From contig JAEUTP010000002.1 of NCBI GenBank assembly GCA_016787705.1, forward strand, positions 1-64,000: 64,000 nt of DNA, written 5' to 3'. Positions within the stretch are counted from its first letter, which is position 1. Every line of letters begins with the position of its first letter. The notes below the pieces were generated by a model. That model did not search any database and was not told where the DNA came from. It saw only the letters and a list, made by a program, of their open reading frames with translations. A program made the translations under genes and the position numbers. This document shows positions 33,546-42,384 of the stretch, in pieces. The DNA is from Bacteroidia bacterium. Lineage in GTDB: Bacteria; Bacteroidota; Bacteroidia; B-17B0; Aurantibacillaceae.

Positions 33546-35732
33546 TTATTCTACAATTAATTTTTTTGTACTTGTTGCATTACCAACTTTTACATTTACC
33601 ATGTAAATACCGCTTGATAATCCGTTAAGATCAATATTAATTTTATTTGTTCCGGTTTGTGCGTTTGCTTTGGTAGTTTTTACTACCTGCCCTAAAGCAT
33701 TCATTACAACAACATCCACACTTGAATTATCTTTCATATCAATTCCCAATACTGCATTGTTAGATGCAGGGTTAGGATAGATAACACTATTGCTTGCGCT
33801 GTTTTGCGAATTTTCATTTATACCTGTAGTCAATAACGTGTAGCTTAGTTTACCACTTTGGTACCAGGTCGTGTTATTTAAAACCGGATCTAACGGGTTA
33901 CTGTTAGTCACCGTCATTGGTGTATAAATATCTACTACTGTACTGTTGCCAACCGTACTGATTGTTGCAGAACTTGTTTTAGGAGACATATAATGCAAAG
34001 TAGCTCGGCTTGATACACTTGGATTTGCGGTTCCGGTACCGGGAGCAACTTTTGTTACATTAATTTTTGTTGGTGAAATAAAATAAGGAATTGGATTATT
34101 TACTTCCATTAAACGTGTTTTAATGTTTGGTAAACTGTTATATTTTCTTGAACCGTTTGTAAAGTTTGTATCTGATTCAGCAAATGAAAAAGTAATAAAT
34201 TGTCCATCCGGTGTACGGCCCATTTGTATACGAGAACCCACGTTATCTGTTTTAGATCCACTAACACCCGTAGCAGCCCATGGGTTATCATTAACACCAT
34301 CGTCACCTGCCGCAGTACCTGCTTCTTCAGAAGATAAAGAGTCAATAGTTGTTACTGTCCATGCAGAGCTTCCATCACCAATAAAATCATATAAATATGG
34401 GCGTTGACCCGGTATATGCGGCCATAAATAATTTTCGCCCGGATTAATAGATACGGTGTATTGAGCAAAAAATGCTAATGAATCGTTATTTGAAGACGCT
34501 CCTGTTCTTATAGTTGCACCAATATGTAATTTACCATTTGCATCTACCACCATATCCGCATCAGAAAAGAAAGGCACTGCCACATTTGTATTTGTATTTA
34601 AACTGGCTATGTGATCTGTTACAACGGTCATTGTAGGAGCATTAAAATCTATTCCCGGTAACTGAGCCCAGCTTGTACCGCTGTTAGTTGTTTTGTATAT
34701 AATAGGCTGAAAAGCGCTCTTGTTTGAATTTGTAGCCCCTACTCTTGCACCCATCACCATTACATATCCAATAGTTCCTGATTCGTTCCATGCCATATTA
34801 GCCATTTGTGTAAAGATATTTCTTGATCCATCTCCTTTAAGAATAACACTTGGTACAATTGAATCGTTTGTCCAAGTAAATGCACCGGCATTAAATGTGC
34901 CTTTTGAAATAGATACACCTCTCATACCTGTTAAGGCATTGGCATCATCCATAATAAAACCTAAAGAACGCACAACACCATCATCGGTTGAAGAAAAACC
35001 GTAACGCGAAAACGCTACAGGCCCGGTATTAAGAGCATAAGTTGCCGAGTTAGAAGCAATAAATTGTTGTGAGTTTGGAACTGTTGTTAATGTATTATTA
35101 ATTGTACTTAGCGGTCTGCTCGCAAACCAGTTGCCCGGCCAGCCAGTTGCCGCAATGGTAACCGGACCCATACCAACAACATAAGCATTTGAAACATTTG
35201 TGTTGCCTACAGGATTATAAATACCGCCTTGAGGATAACGTCCCCAGTTAGTAGCATCTGCCCAGAGCGCGCAGCTATCCCAGGTATTTCCCCAGTTAGT
35301 AGTAATACCGGCAACAATTACACCACTTTGTGCGTTTGCAGGAATTGCAGGATACGCTGTATAACTTGCACTTTTCCTAAAAATAAAGGAAACTGCATTT
35401 ACCTCATCATTATAATTTAAAGGCTGAGATTGGCTAACCAACATACCATTAATGTTAATTGAACCGCCAATTGGGTTCCAGTTAATTGCTGATGGAGGCG
35501 CTGCCACTGAGGAAGAAGATTGTTCAGGATCTAAATTTGGATTTTGAACCGGACCTGCAACCTGTTTTGCATTAGTTGATGCTGCAACTTCGGTTGACTC
35601 AACAGCAAACCTTGCTGCAATGACTTTAGACATATCTACAAACCGCGATGGTTTTGCTTTGATACTGCCGTTTTGTGAATATACACTTATTGCTGCTAAT
35701 AAGGCCGATCCTAATAGTAATTGTGTTTTCAT
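33546..35732 (-). CDS. T9SS-sorted secreted protein, tandem paralogue A
   Basis: A 728-aa protein: signal peptide MKTQLLLGSALLAAISVYSQ, an Ala/Thr/Gln-rich linker, and a long beta-rich region with Asp-box-like turns (ITTNWGNTWDS, KTTNSGTSWAQL), suggesting a beta-propeller. Conserved blocks include NYNDEVNAVSF, WADATNWGRYPQGGIYNP, FSSTDDGVVRSL, AWNESGTIGYVMVMG and IQMGRTPDGQFITF. The type A sorting domain begins at about 650 (NSVIYPNPASNN) and ends TSTKKLIVE. It is one of three neighbours with the same architecture; each has its own terminator, so they are probably separate transcripts. No catalytic motif is recognised. Confidence 0.8.
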   Translation of the reverse strand: MKTQLLLGSALLAAISVYSQNGSIKAKPSRFVDMSKVIAARFAVESTEVAASTNAKQVAGPVQNPNLDPEQSSSSVAAPPSAINWNPIGGSININGMLVSQSQPLNYNDEVNAVSFIFRKSASYTAYPAIPANAQSGVIVAGITTNWGNTWDSCALWADATNWGRYPQGGIYNPVGNTNVSNAYVVGMGPVTIAATGWPGNWFASRPLSTINNTLTTVPNSQQFIASNSATYALNTGPVAFSRYGFSSTDDGVVRSLGFIMDDANALTGMRGVSISKGTFNAGAFTWTNDSIVPSVILKGDGSRNIFTQMANMAWNESGTIGYVMVMGARVGATNSNKSAFQPIIYKTTNSGTSWAQLPGIDFNAPTMTVVTDHIASLNTNTNVAVPFFSDADMVVDANGKLHIGATIRTGASSNNDSLAFFAQYTVSINPGENYLWPHIPGQRPYLYDFIGDGSSAWTVTTIDSLSSEEAGTAAGDDGVNDNPWAATGVSGSKTDNVGSRIQMGRTPDGQFITFSFAESDTNFTNGSRKYNSLPNIKTRLMEVNNPIPYFISPTKINVTKVAPGTGTANPSVSSRATLHYMSPKTSSATISTVGNSTVVDIYTPMTVTNSNPLDPVLNNTTWYQSGKLSYTLLTTGINENSQNSASNSVIYPNPASNNAVLGIDMKDNSSVDVVVMNALGQVVKTTKANAQTGTNKINIDLNGLSSGIYMVNVKVGNATSTKKLIVE

Positions 35733-35901
35733 GTGATTTGTTTTATGTTATTATTTAAAAAATTACACTTTAATTAATGGATAGTTATTAAAATAAATCT
35801 TATTTGATTCACTTTAATTTAAATACTAAAAAAAATTGGGAATTTGTTTAACTGGAGATAAATCAAATTTACAAAATAAATTTGATACAACCAAATCAAA
35901 T

Positions 35902-35934
35902 AAAAAAGCCGTTTCGAAAAACGAAACGGCTTTT
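35902..35934 (-). terminator. Terminator of T9SS paralogue B
   Basis: A 13-bp perfect stem, AAAAGCCGTTTCG with CGAAACGGCTTTT, has a five-A loop. On the minus strand it ends in a T run. It lies 22 bases after the stop of the second paralogue. Confidence 0.85.
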
Positions 35935-35956
35935 AAAATAAAAATTAAAAAATAAT

Positions 35957-38143
35957 TTATTTTACAATTAATTTTTTAGTGCTTGTTGCATTACCAACTT
36001 TTACATTTACCATGTAAACTCCGCTTGATAAGTTGCTTAGGTCGATATTGATATTATTAGTACCTGCTTGTGCCTGCACTTTAGTAGCTTTTACTAATTG
36101 TCCGATAGCATTCATCACTGTAACATCAACGTTTGAATTATCTTTCATATCAATTGCCAATACAGCATTATCAGCTGCCGGGTTAGGATAGATAACGCTG
36201 TTGCTTGCGCTGTTTTGAGCATTTTCTGCAAAACCAACACCGGTAGATGTTGAAGCAGCAAACGCATAAGATAACTTACCTGTTTGATACCATGTTGTAT
36301 TATTTAAAACAGGATCTAATGGGTTACTGTTAGTTACAGTCATTGGCGTATAAATATCAACGTTGGTTCCGGTAACAACAGCAGCACCTGTTTTTGGAGA
36401 CAGGTAATGTAAAGTACCACGGCTTGAAACATTGGCATTAACTGTACCTGTACCTGCAGCAACTTTTGTTACGTTAATTTCTGTTGGAGAAACAGCATAC
36501 ATATTTGTACCTGAACCAATAGACATTAAACGTGTTTTTACATTTGGTAAGCTGTTATATTTTCTTGAACCATTAGTAAAATTAGTATCTGATTCAGAGA
36601 AAGAGAAAGTAAGATATTGTCCATCTGGTGTGCGGCCTAATTGAATACGTGAATCAACGTTATCTGTTTTTGAACCACTTGTACCGGTTGCAGCCCAAGG
36701 ATTATCATTAACACCATCGTCACCCGCGGCAACACCTGCTTCTTCGGTAGATAAAGAGTCAATAGTTTTTACTTCCCATGCAGCAGTTCCGTCACCAATA
36801 AAATCATATAAATATGGGTGTTGACCAGGAGTGTGTGCCCAAAGATAAGACTCGCCCGGATTAATAGAAACAGTGTATTGCGCAAAAAATGCTAATGAAT
36901 CAACATGTTCAGATGCACCAGTTCTGATAGTTGCAGCAATGTGTAGTTTACCATTTGCATCTACTACCATATCCGCATCAGAAAAGAAAGGAACGGCCAC
37001 ATTTGTATTTGTGTTTAAAGTTGCAATGTGATCTGTAACAACCGTCATTGTAGGAGCATTAAAATCAATAGCCGGTAATTGTGCCCAGCTTACACCGCTG
37101 TTAGTTGTTTTATACACGATAGGCTGAAAAGCGCTTTTGTTCGAAGCTGTAGCTCCTACTCTTGCACCCATAACCATTACATACCCAATAGTTCCTGATT
37201 CATTCCATGCCATATTAGACATTTGCGTAAAGATATTTCTTGAACCATCATTTTTAAGAATAACAGCCGGAACAATTGAATCGTTTGTCCATGTAAAAGC
37301 ACCGGCATTAAATGATCCTTTTACTACTGAAAGACCTCTCATACCTGTTAAAGCAGAAGCATCATCCATGATCCAGCCCATAGAACGCACAACGCCATCA
37401 TCGGTTGATGAAAAACCGTAACGTCCAAACGCAAAAGGCCCTGTATTAGGCGCATAAGAAGCAAGATTGGATGCTATATATTGTTGTGAGTTTGGTACTG
37501 TTGTTAATGTATTGCTAAACGAATTTAATTGTCTGCTGGCAGCCCAGTTACCAACCCAACCTGCAGCAGGAGGAGTTACCGGCCCCATACCAACTACATA
37601 AGCATTGGCAACATTGGTATTACCTACGGGATTGTAAATACCACCTTGCGGGTAGCGGCCCCAGTTGGTTGCATCTGCCCAAATAACTGTACTGTCAAAA
37701 TTATTACCCCAATCTGTACTCACCTCTGCAACAATTACACCACTTTGTGCATTAGCAGGTATTGCAGGGTATGCAGTATAGCTTAAGCTTTTTCTGTGAA
37801 TAAAAGATACAGCATTTACTTCATCATTATAATTTAACGGTTGAGATTGGCTCACTAACATACCAATAATGTTCATCGAACCACAAATTGGTTTCCAGTT
37901 AATGGTTGATGGCGGCATTGTTACTGAAGAAGACGATTGTTCAGGCTCTAAGTTTGGATTTTGAACCGGGGTAGCAGTTTGTTTTGCATTTGTTGATGCG
38001 GTAGCTTCGTTAGATTCTGCTGCAAACCTTGCTGCAATGATCTTAGACATATCTTTAACGCCTGAAGGTTTGATACGCCCATTTTGAGGGTAAGCGCTTA
38101 TTGCTGCTAATAAGGCCGATCCTAATAATAATTGTTTTTTCAT
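35957..38143 (-). CDS. T9SS-sorted secreted protein, tandem paralogue B
   Basis: A 728-aa protein closely similar along its whole length to paralogue A; the blocks WADATNWGRYPQGGIYNP, DHIATLNTNTNVAVPFFSDA, PYLYDFIGDGTAAW and SESDTNFTNGSRKYNSL are nearly unchanged. It differs in having VGFAENAQNS before the sorting domain (YPNPAADNAVLAIDM) and a Lys end (TKKLIVK). The signal MKKQLLLGSALLAAISAYPQ is identical to that of paralogue C. Asp-box-like turns (VSTDWGNNFDS, KTTNSGVSW) support a propeller fold. Surface or released protein; ligand unknown. Confidence 0.8.
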   Translation of the reverse strand: MKKQLLLGSALLAAISAYPQNGRIKPSGVKDMSKIIAARFAAESNEATASTNAKQTATPVQNPNLEPEQSSSSVTMPPSTINWKPICGSMNIIGMLVSQSQPLNYNDEVNAVSFIHRKSLSYTAYPAIPANAQSGVIVAEVSTDWGNNFDSTVIWADATNWGRYPQGGIYNPVGNTNVANAYVVGMGPVTPPAAGWVGNWAASRQLNSFSNTLTTVPNSQQYIASNLASYAPNTGPFAFGRYGFSSTDDGVVRSMGWIMDDASALTGMRGLSVVKGSFNAGAFTWTNDSIVPAVILKNDGSRNIFTQMSNMAWNESGTIGYVMVMGARVGATASNKSAFQPIVYKTTNSGVSWAQLPAIDFNAPTMTVVTDHIATLNTNTNVAVPFFSDADMVVDANGKLHIAATIRTGASEHVDSLAFFAQYTVSINPGESYLWAHTPGQHPYLYDFIGDGTAAWEVKTIDSLSTEEAGVAAGDDGVNDNPWAATGTSGSKTDNVDSRIQLGRTPDGQYLTFSFSESDTNFTNGSRKYNSLPNVKTRLMSIGSGTNMYAVSPTEINVTKVAAGTGTVNANVSSRGTLHYLSPKTGAAVVTGTNVDIYTPMTVTNSNPLDPVLNNTTWYQTGKLSYAFAASTSTGVGFAENAQNSASNSVIYPNPAADNAVLAIDMKDNSNVDVTVMNAIGQLVKATKVQAQAGTNNINIDLSNLSSGVYMVNVKVGNATSTKKLIVK

Positions 38144-38202
38144 GTTTTTTTATTTATTGATTTTATTCTATTTATTTCTTTAATTAAATATTGGGCAATT
38201 TA

Positions 38203-38222
38203 CAAAATTAAAAACAAAGTTA
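38203..38222 (-). promoter_or_regulatory. Candidate -7 elements upstream of T9SS paralogue B
   Basis: Two perfect TAnnTTTG matches lie on the minus strand, TAACTTTG (38222-38215) and TAATTTTG (38210-38203), 60-80 bases before the ATG. Neither has a TTG at 19-20 bases upstream. Confidence 0.3.
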
Positions 38223-38314
38223 ACCCTTTAAAGTTTAATAAAAACAGGCTTTTTATGATATTTAATAATAGCTAATTTATAAAACCCTTACCTAATAACC
38301 AAGGTTTTAGAAAT

Positions 38315-38351
38315 AAAAAAGGCCTCTTCGTGTTACGAAGAGGCCTTTTTT
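38315..38351 (-). terminator. Terminator of T9SS paralogue C
   Basis: A 16-bp stem, AAAAAAGGCCTCTTCG with CGAAGAGGCCTTTTTT, has a TGTTA loop. It is symmetric in A and T tracts and lies 18 bases after the stop of the third paralogue. Confidence 0.88.
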
Positions 38352-38368
38352 TAATTAATTATAATTAA

Positions 38369-40534
38369 TTATTCTACAATTAATTTTTTAGTGCTTGTTG
38401 CATTACCAACTTTTACATTTACCATGTAAATACCTGTTGCTAATCCTTTAAGATCGATATTGATCTTGTTTTGTCCGGCTTGCGCCTGAACTTTAGTAAC
38501 TTTTACTAATTGGCCAACCGCATTCATTACAGTTACATCAACAGTTGAATTATCTTTCATATCAATTGCTAATACCGCATTGTTTGATGCAGGGTTAGGA
38601 TAGATAACACTGTTGCTTGCGCTGTTTTGAGAATTTTCCGCAAAACCTACACCAGTAGATGTTGAAGCTGCAAACGCATATGATAAAGTACCATTTTGAT
38701 ACCAGATAGTATTGTTGGTTAACTGGGCAAACGGGTTACTGTTTGTAACAACAATTGGAGTTTTGATATCCACAACAGTTCCTGTAACTACCGCAGCACC
38801 TGTAGTTGGAGACATATAATGCAATGTTGCGCGGCTGGCAACATTTGGATTATTTGTACCTGTACCTGCAGCAACTTTTGTTACGTTAAGTTCAGTAGGA
38901 GATACCTGGTACATATTGGTTCCAGAACCAATAGCCATACAACGTGTTTTGATGTTTGGTAAGCTGTTATATTTTCTTGAACCGTTAGTAAAGTTTGTAT
39001 CTGATTCGCAGAAAGCAAAAGTAATGTACTGACCATCCGGAGTACGACCTAATTGAATACGAGAGTCTACATTGTCAGTTTTAACCGGCTCACCAGAACC
39101 TGTAGCATCCCAAGGATTATCGTTAAATCCGTTACCACCAGTTTGAGCACTTGGCGCTTCTGTTGGTAATGAATCAACTAATACAGCTTGCCATGCAGCA
39201 GTTCCATCACCAATAAAATCATATAAGTATGGACGCATTCCCGGAGTATGAGTCCAGTTATACTGCTCACCCGGATTAATTGAAACTGTAAAGCCTTGTG
39301 AAAATGATAATGAATCTAAATGGCTTGAAAAAGTACTAAAGAATGTAGCACCAATGTGTAATTTACCATTAGCATCAACTGTAGCATCAAAATCGTTAAA
39401 GAAAGGAATTGCAAGAGCGCTGTTAGTTGATACACCATTAACTGAAGCGATTACTGGAGCCATTGCCGGGCTGTTAAAATCAATTCCGGAAATTAATGAC
39501 CAGCTGGTACCACTGTTTGTTGTTTTGTAAACAATTGGTTGGAAACCCAGGTTTGAATTGGTAGCACCAGATCTTGAACCGATAAAAATAACATATCCAA
39601 TAGTTCCGGCTTCGTTCCAAACCATTTGTGGAGCTGTTAATACATTTTTAGATCCATCACTTTGAATAGTGGTTGCAGGAATTATTGAATCTGTTGACCA
39701 CGTAAATGCACCGGCATTAAAAACGCCTTTAACGATAGCAGCACCTCTAACAGTTGATAAACCTGTTGGATCATCTTCAATTAAAGCTAACGAACGTACA
39801 ACACCATCATCAGTAGAGCTAAAGCCCATACGTGACCAACCGTGCACGGCAACGCTAGGCGTAGCTGTAAATGGGAAATGCTGTTGCGCATTTGGAGCAG
39901 CATCCGGAGTTGAATTGAAAGCATTTAATTTTTTACTTGCGTACCAGTTACCGCTAAAGTTAGAACCTGCAACTGTAGGGCCGGCACCAACGATATAAGC
40001 ATTTGCAATGTTTGTATTACCTACCGGGTTATAAATAGCACCTTGTGGGTAACGACCCCAATTAGTGCCATCTGCCCAAATACATGTACTATCCCAGGTA
40101 GTTCCCCAGTCTGTACTTATCTCTGCCTGAATAACGCCACTTAAAGCGCTTGCAGGAGGCGTTGGTGTTGGATTATACGTGGCGCTTCTTCTATGAACCA
40201 TCGAAACAGCGTTAACATTATCATTATATTGTAACGGGCGTGATTGGCTTACCAACATACCGTAAATATTAGAGCAACCTCCAATTAATTTCCAGTTAAT
40301 AGTTGATGGAGCTACTGCAGCCGATTTTTCATCAGATGAATTCGGATTTTCAACGGGGCCCATTGGTTGTTTTAAATTTGCTGGTGTAGCATCTGTTGGT
40401 TCAACTGCAAATTTCTTCGCAATTATCTCAGCAACATTAGTAAGGCCGGTTGGCTTTACATACTTACGACCATTTTGTGGATAAGCACTTATTGCTGCTA
40501 ATAAGGCTGAACCAAGTAGTAGTTGTTTTTTCAT
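38369..40534 (-). CDS. T9SS-sorted secreted protein, tandem paralogue C
   Basis: A 721-aa protein, the most diverged of the three paralogues in the middle but with the same signal (MKKQLLLGSALLAAISAYPQ) and sorting domain (YPNPASNNAVLAIDM to TKKLIVE). Shared blocks: WADGTNWGRYPQGAIYNP, FSSTDDGVVRSLAL, YKTTNSGTSW, PYLYDFIGDGTAAW and QLGRTPDGQYITFAF. Ends being better conserved than the centre suggests either selection on secretion signals or gene conversion at the ends. Confidence 0.8.
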   Translation of the reverse strand: MKKQLLLGSALLAAISAYPQNGRKYVKPTGLTNVAEIIAKKFAVEPTDATPANLKQPMGPVENPNSSDEKSAAVAPSTINWKLIGGCSNIYGMLVSQSRPLQYNDNVNAVSMVHRRSATYNPTPTPPASALSGVIQAEISTDWGTTWDSTCIWADGTNWGRYPQGAIYNPVGNTNIANAYIVGAGPTVAGSNFSGNWYASKKLNAFNSTPDAAPNAQQHFPFTATPSVAVHGWSRMGFSSTDDGVVRSLALIEDDPTGLSTVRGAAIVKGVFNAGAFTWSTDSIIPATTIQSDGSKNVLTAPQMVWNEAGTIGYVIFIGSRSGATNSNLGFQPIVYKTTNSGTSWSLISGIDFNSPAMAPVIASVNGVSTNSALAIPFFNDFDATVDANGKLHIGATFFSTFSSHLDSLSFSQGFTVSINPGEQYNWTHTPGMRPYLYDFIGDGTAAWQAVLVDSLPTEAPSAQTGGNGFNDNPWDATGSGEPVKTDNVDSRIQLGRTPDGQYITFAFCESDTNFTNGSRKYNSLPNIKTRCMAIGSGTNMYQVSPTELNVTKVAAGTGTNNPNVASRATLHYMSPTTGAAVVTGTVVDIKTPIVVTNSNPFAQLTNNTIWYQNGTLSYAFAASTSTGVGFAENSQNSASNSVIYPNPASNNAVLAIDMKDNSTVDVTVMNAVGQLVKVTKVQAQAGQNKINIDLKGLATGIYMVNVKVGNATSTKKLIVE

Positions 40535-40606
40535 GTTATTTGGTTTTAGATATTACTTTTTAAATAATTTATAGATGGCTAAAATAAGAAAATCATTAAT
40601 TTAAAC

Positions 40607-40614
40607 CAAATTTA
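40607..40614 (-). promoter_or_regulatory. Candidate -7 element upstream of T9SS paralogue C
   Basis: A perfect TAAATTTG on the minus strand, 73 bases before the ATG at 40534; no TTG lies at the ideal distance. Confidence 0.3.
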
Positions 40615-40686
40615 AAGTGAGCAAATAGTTAAATTTAACACAGTAAAATATTTAGTAAACGTAAATGTAAATTATTTGATTTTTAA

Positions 40687-40700
40687 TCACACTAGTGTGA
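40687..40700. promoter_or_regulatory. Perfect 14-bp palindrome, possible operator
   Basis: TCACACTAGTGTGA is its own reverse complement. It lies about 75 bases upstream of the -7 element of T9SS paralogue C and next to the HU terminator. It has no T-run and too short a loop for a terminator, so a dimeric regulator site is possible. Confidence 0.4.
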
Positions 40701-40710
40701 CAAAAATTCA

Positions 40711-40744
40711 AAAAAAAAGCTGCTAATAAATTAGCAGCTTTTTT
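40711..40744 (-). terminator. Terminator of the HU gene
   Basis: AAGCTGCTAA (40717-40726) pairs with TTAGCAGCTT (40731-40740) around a TAAA loop; on the minus strand it ends in eight or more T. It lies 18 bases after the HU stop. Confidence 0.88.
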
Positions 40745-40761
40745 GTTTAATTGACAAGCAA

Positions 40762-41043
40762 TTATTTTCCTTTGTTAACTGAACCAGCTAGATCTGAACC
40801 AGCTTTAAATTTTACTACTTTTTTAGCAGCAATTTTAATTTCTTTACCAGTTTGAGGATTACGGCCAGTACGAGCAGCACGTTTAGCTACTGAAAAAGAA
40901 CCGAAACCTACTAAACCAATACGATCACCTTTTTTTAAAGCTTTGTGAATCGCTTCGATTGTTGAATCTAAAGCACGACCTGCGTCAGCTTTTGTTAATT
41001 TTGAACCAGATGCAATTGCATCAATTAATTCTGCTTTGTTCAT
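40762..41043 (-). CDS. hup: HU-family DNA-binding protein
   Basis: A 93-aa nucleoid protein. [50 protein letters not shown] and [18 protein letters not shown] (quoted in parts) give the HU fold, with the DNA-inserting arm [10 protein letters not shown]. It ends with a short basic tail (SVNKGK). It has its own promoter and terminator and is thus monocistronic. Confidence 0.95.
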   Translation of the reverse strand: MNKAELIDAIASGSKLTKADAGRALDSTIEAIHKALKKGDRIGLVGFGSFSVAKRAARTGRNPQTGKEIKIAAKKVVKFKAGSDLAGSVNKGK

Positions 41044-41083
41044 TTTTTTTGTTTTTAGGGTTAAACAATTAATTATTATGATA

Positions 41084-41113
41084 CAAATTTATACGCTAAA
41101 CCCTATTTGTCAA
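41084..41113 (-). promoter_or_regulatory. Strong Bacteroidota-type promoter of the HU gene
   Basis: On the minus strand TTG (41113-41111), within TTGACA, is followed after 19 bases by a perfect TAAATTTG (41091-41084). The leader would be about 35 bases. It is the best promoter match in the window and sets the 19-base spacing used to judge the others. Confidence 0.65.
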
Positions 41114-41285
41114 GTGTTTTACTAAAAAAAACGCTTGTTTTGTTGATAAATTGGTATTTTGTTAATAAGTAAGCTCTGAAACAGGCTTTAATAAAGGGTT
41201 TCTAGACTTTGAATTACATTTTTTCAATATTAACAGGGCTTAAAGAGCTACAAAGGCCTGCAATTTATATTATATAATAGTTTGA

Positions 41286-42242
41286 TCAAATAAACTTTGC
41301 TCCCTCCCTAATAATAAAGCCTCTCAAAAATTCAGGAACAGACATTTTTTTCTTACCCTGTAATTGAATTTCTGTTACCTCTATCCATCCGTTTTCGCAA
41401 TATACTTTTAAAAAATTTTTATTGTCGGTAAGCAGCGAACCGTTAGGTTGAAAAGAGTCACCTAATTCGTATTTTGAATTAAATATTTTTATGGTTTGCA
41501 AATTACCATCGCCGTTCTTAAAATGCGCATAGGCAGTGGGATACGGCGATAGGCCTTTTATAAGATTATTTATTTCTACTGCCGTTTTACTCCAGTCAAT
41601 TAAACAATCTTCTTTAAAAATTTTTGGCGCGTGGCAAACCATGCTTTCCTCCTGCAACAAAAAATCAAGTTCGCTTCCATCATCAAAATTTTTATTTATT
41701 TGTTTTACTGTTCTTAAAATTAATTCGGCTCCCGCAACCATTAATTTATCATGCAGTTCGCCGGCAGTTGTACCAAAATCAATAGTTACTTTTTGCTGAA
41801 ACAAAATGTTTCCGGTATCAATTTCATGTTTTAATTTAAAAGTTGTAACGCCACTTTCTTTTTCACCGTTAATAATAGCCCAGTTTATTGGCGCTGCTCC
41901 ACGGTATTTTGGAAGTAAAGAAGCGTGTAAGTTATAAGTACCCATTTTTGGCATATTCCAAACAACTTCGGGCAGCATTCTAAAAGCAACAACAAATTGC
42001 AAATCTGCTTTAAGTTCTTTTAACTCAGTAATAAAATTTTCGTCTTTTAATTTTTCGGGTTGCAGTAATTTCAAATTTTTTTCGAGCGCATATTTTTTTA
42101 CAGCTGATTGTTGAATTTGCTGACCCCTGCCGGCAGGCTTATCTGGCGCAGTTACTACGCCAACCACATTATAATTATTTTTAATTAATATATCAAGGCT
42201 CTCAACCGCAAATTCTGGTGTACCCATAAAAACAATACGCAT
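41286..42242 (-). CDS. fmt: Methionyl-tRNA formyltransferase
   Basis: A 318-aa enzyme that formylates initiator Met-tRNA. MRIVFMGTPEFAVESLDIL starts the fold; APDKPAGRGQQ, NLHASLLPKYRGAAPINWAI (catalytic Asn/His) and EIDTGNILFQ (Asp) form the active site, and a C-terminal OB-like domain follows (~205-318). The ATG at 42242 is the family's normal start; an ATG at 42248 (MSM) is equally possible. A longer in-frame start at 42308 is rejected because a perfect -7 element lies inside that extension. Confidence 0.92.
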   Translation of the reverse strand: MRIVFMGTPEFAVESLDILIKNNYNVVGVVTAPDKPAGRGQQIQQSAVKKYALEKNLKLLQPEKLKDENFITELKELKADLQFVVAFRMLPEVVWNMPKMGTYNLHASLLPKYRGAAPINWAIINGEKESGVTTFKLKHEIDTGNILFQQKVTIDFGTTAGELHDKLMVAGAELILRTVKQINKNFDDGSELDFLLQEESMVCHAPKIFKEDCLIDWSKTAVEINNLIKGLSPYPTAYAHFKNGDGNLQTIKIFNSKYELGDSFQPNGSLLTDNKNFLKVYCENGWIEVTEIQLQGKKKMSVPEFLRGFIIREGAKFI

Positions 42243-42270
42243 GCTCATTTTACCGTGTATTTTATTGTTA

Positions 42271-42278
42271 CAAAAGTA
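42271..42278 (-). promoter_or_regulatory. Candidate -7 element of fmt
   Basis: A perfect TACTTTTG on the minus strand, about 29 bases before the chosen fmt ATG. It supports starting fmt at 42242/42248 and not at 42308. Confidence 0.35.
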
Positions 42279-42331
42279 ACAAACATTTGCATGCTTTTCT
42301 TTTGGCATTTAATATCACGGGGGTTATTCAT

Positions 42332-42365
42332 AAAAAAAGGGCTTCGTAATACGAAGCCCTTTTTA
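42332..42365 (-). terminator. Terminator of the BNR/PKD T9SS gene
   Basis: AAAAGGGCTTCGT pairs with ACGAAGCCCTTTT around an AAT loop and is A/T-flanked on both sides. It lies 20 bases after the stop at 42385. Confidence 0.88.
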
Positions 42366-42384
42366 GTTTGAAATAAAAAATTAA

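Noticed and set aside
34720..37421. Similar plus-strand frames opposite T9SS paralogues A and B (34720-35004 and 37137-37421)
   Set aside because: Their likeness to each other only mirrors the likeness of the sense genes; they are antisense shadows.
42243..42308. Longer fmt start (22 extra residues from 42308)
   Set aside because: A perfect promoter -7 element lies inside the extension and the family starts at MRIVFMGTPEF.
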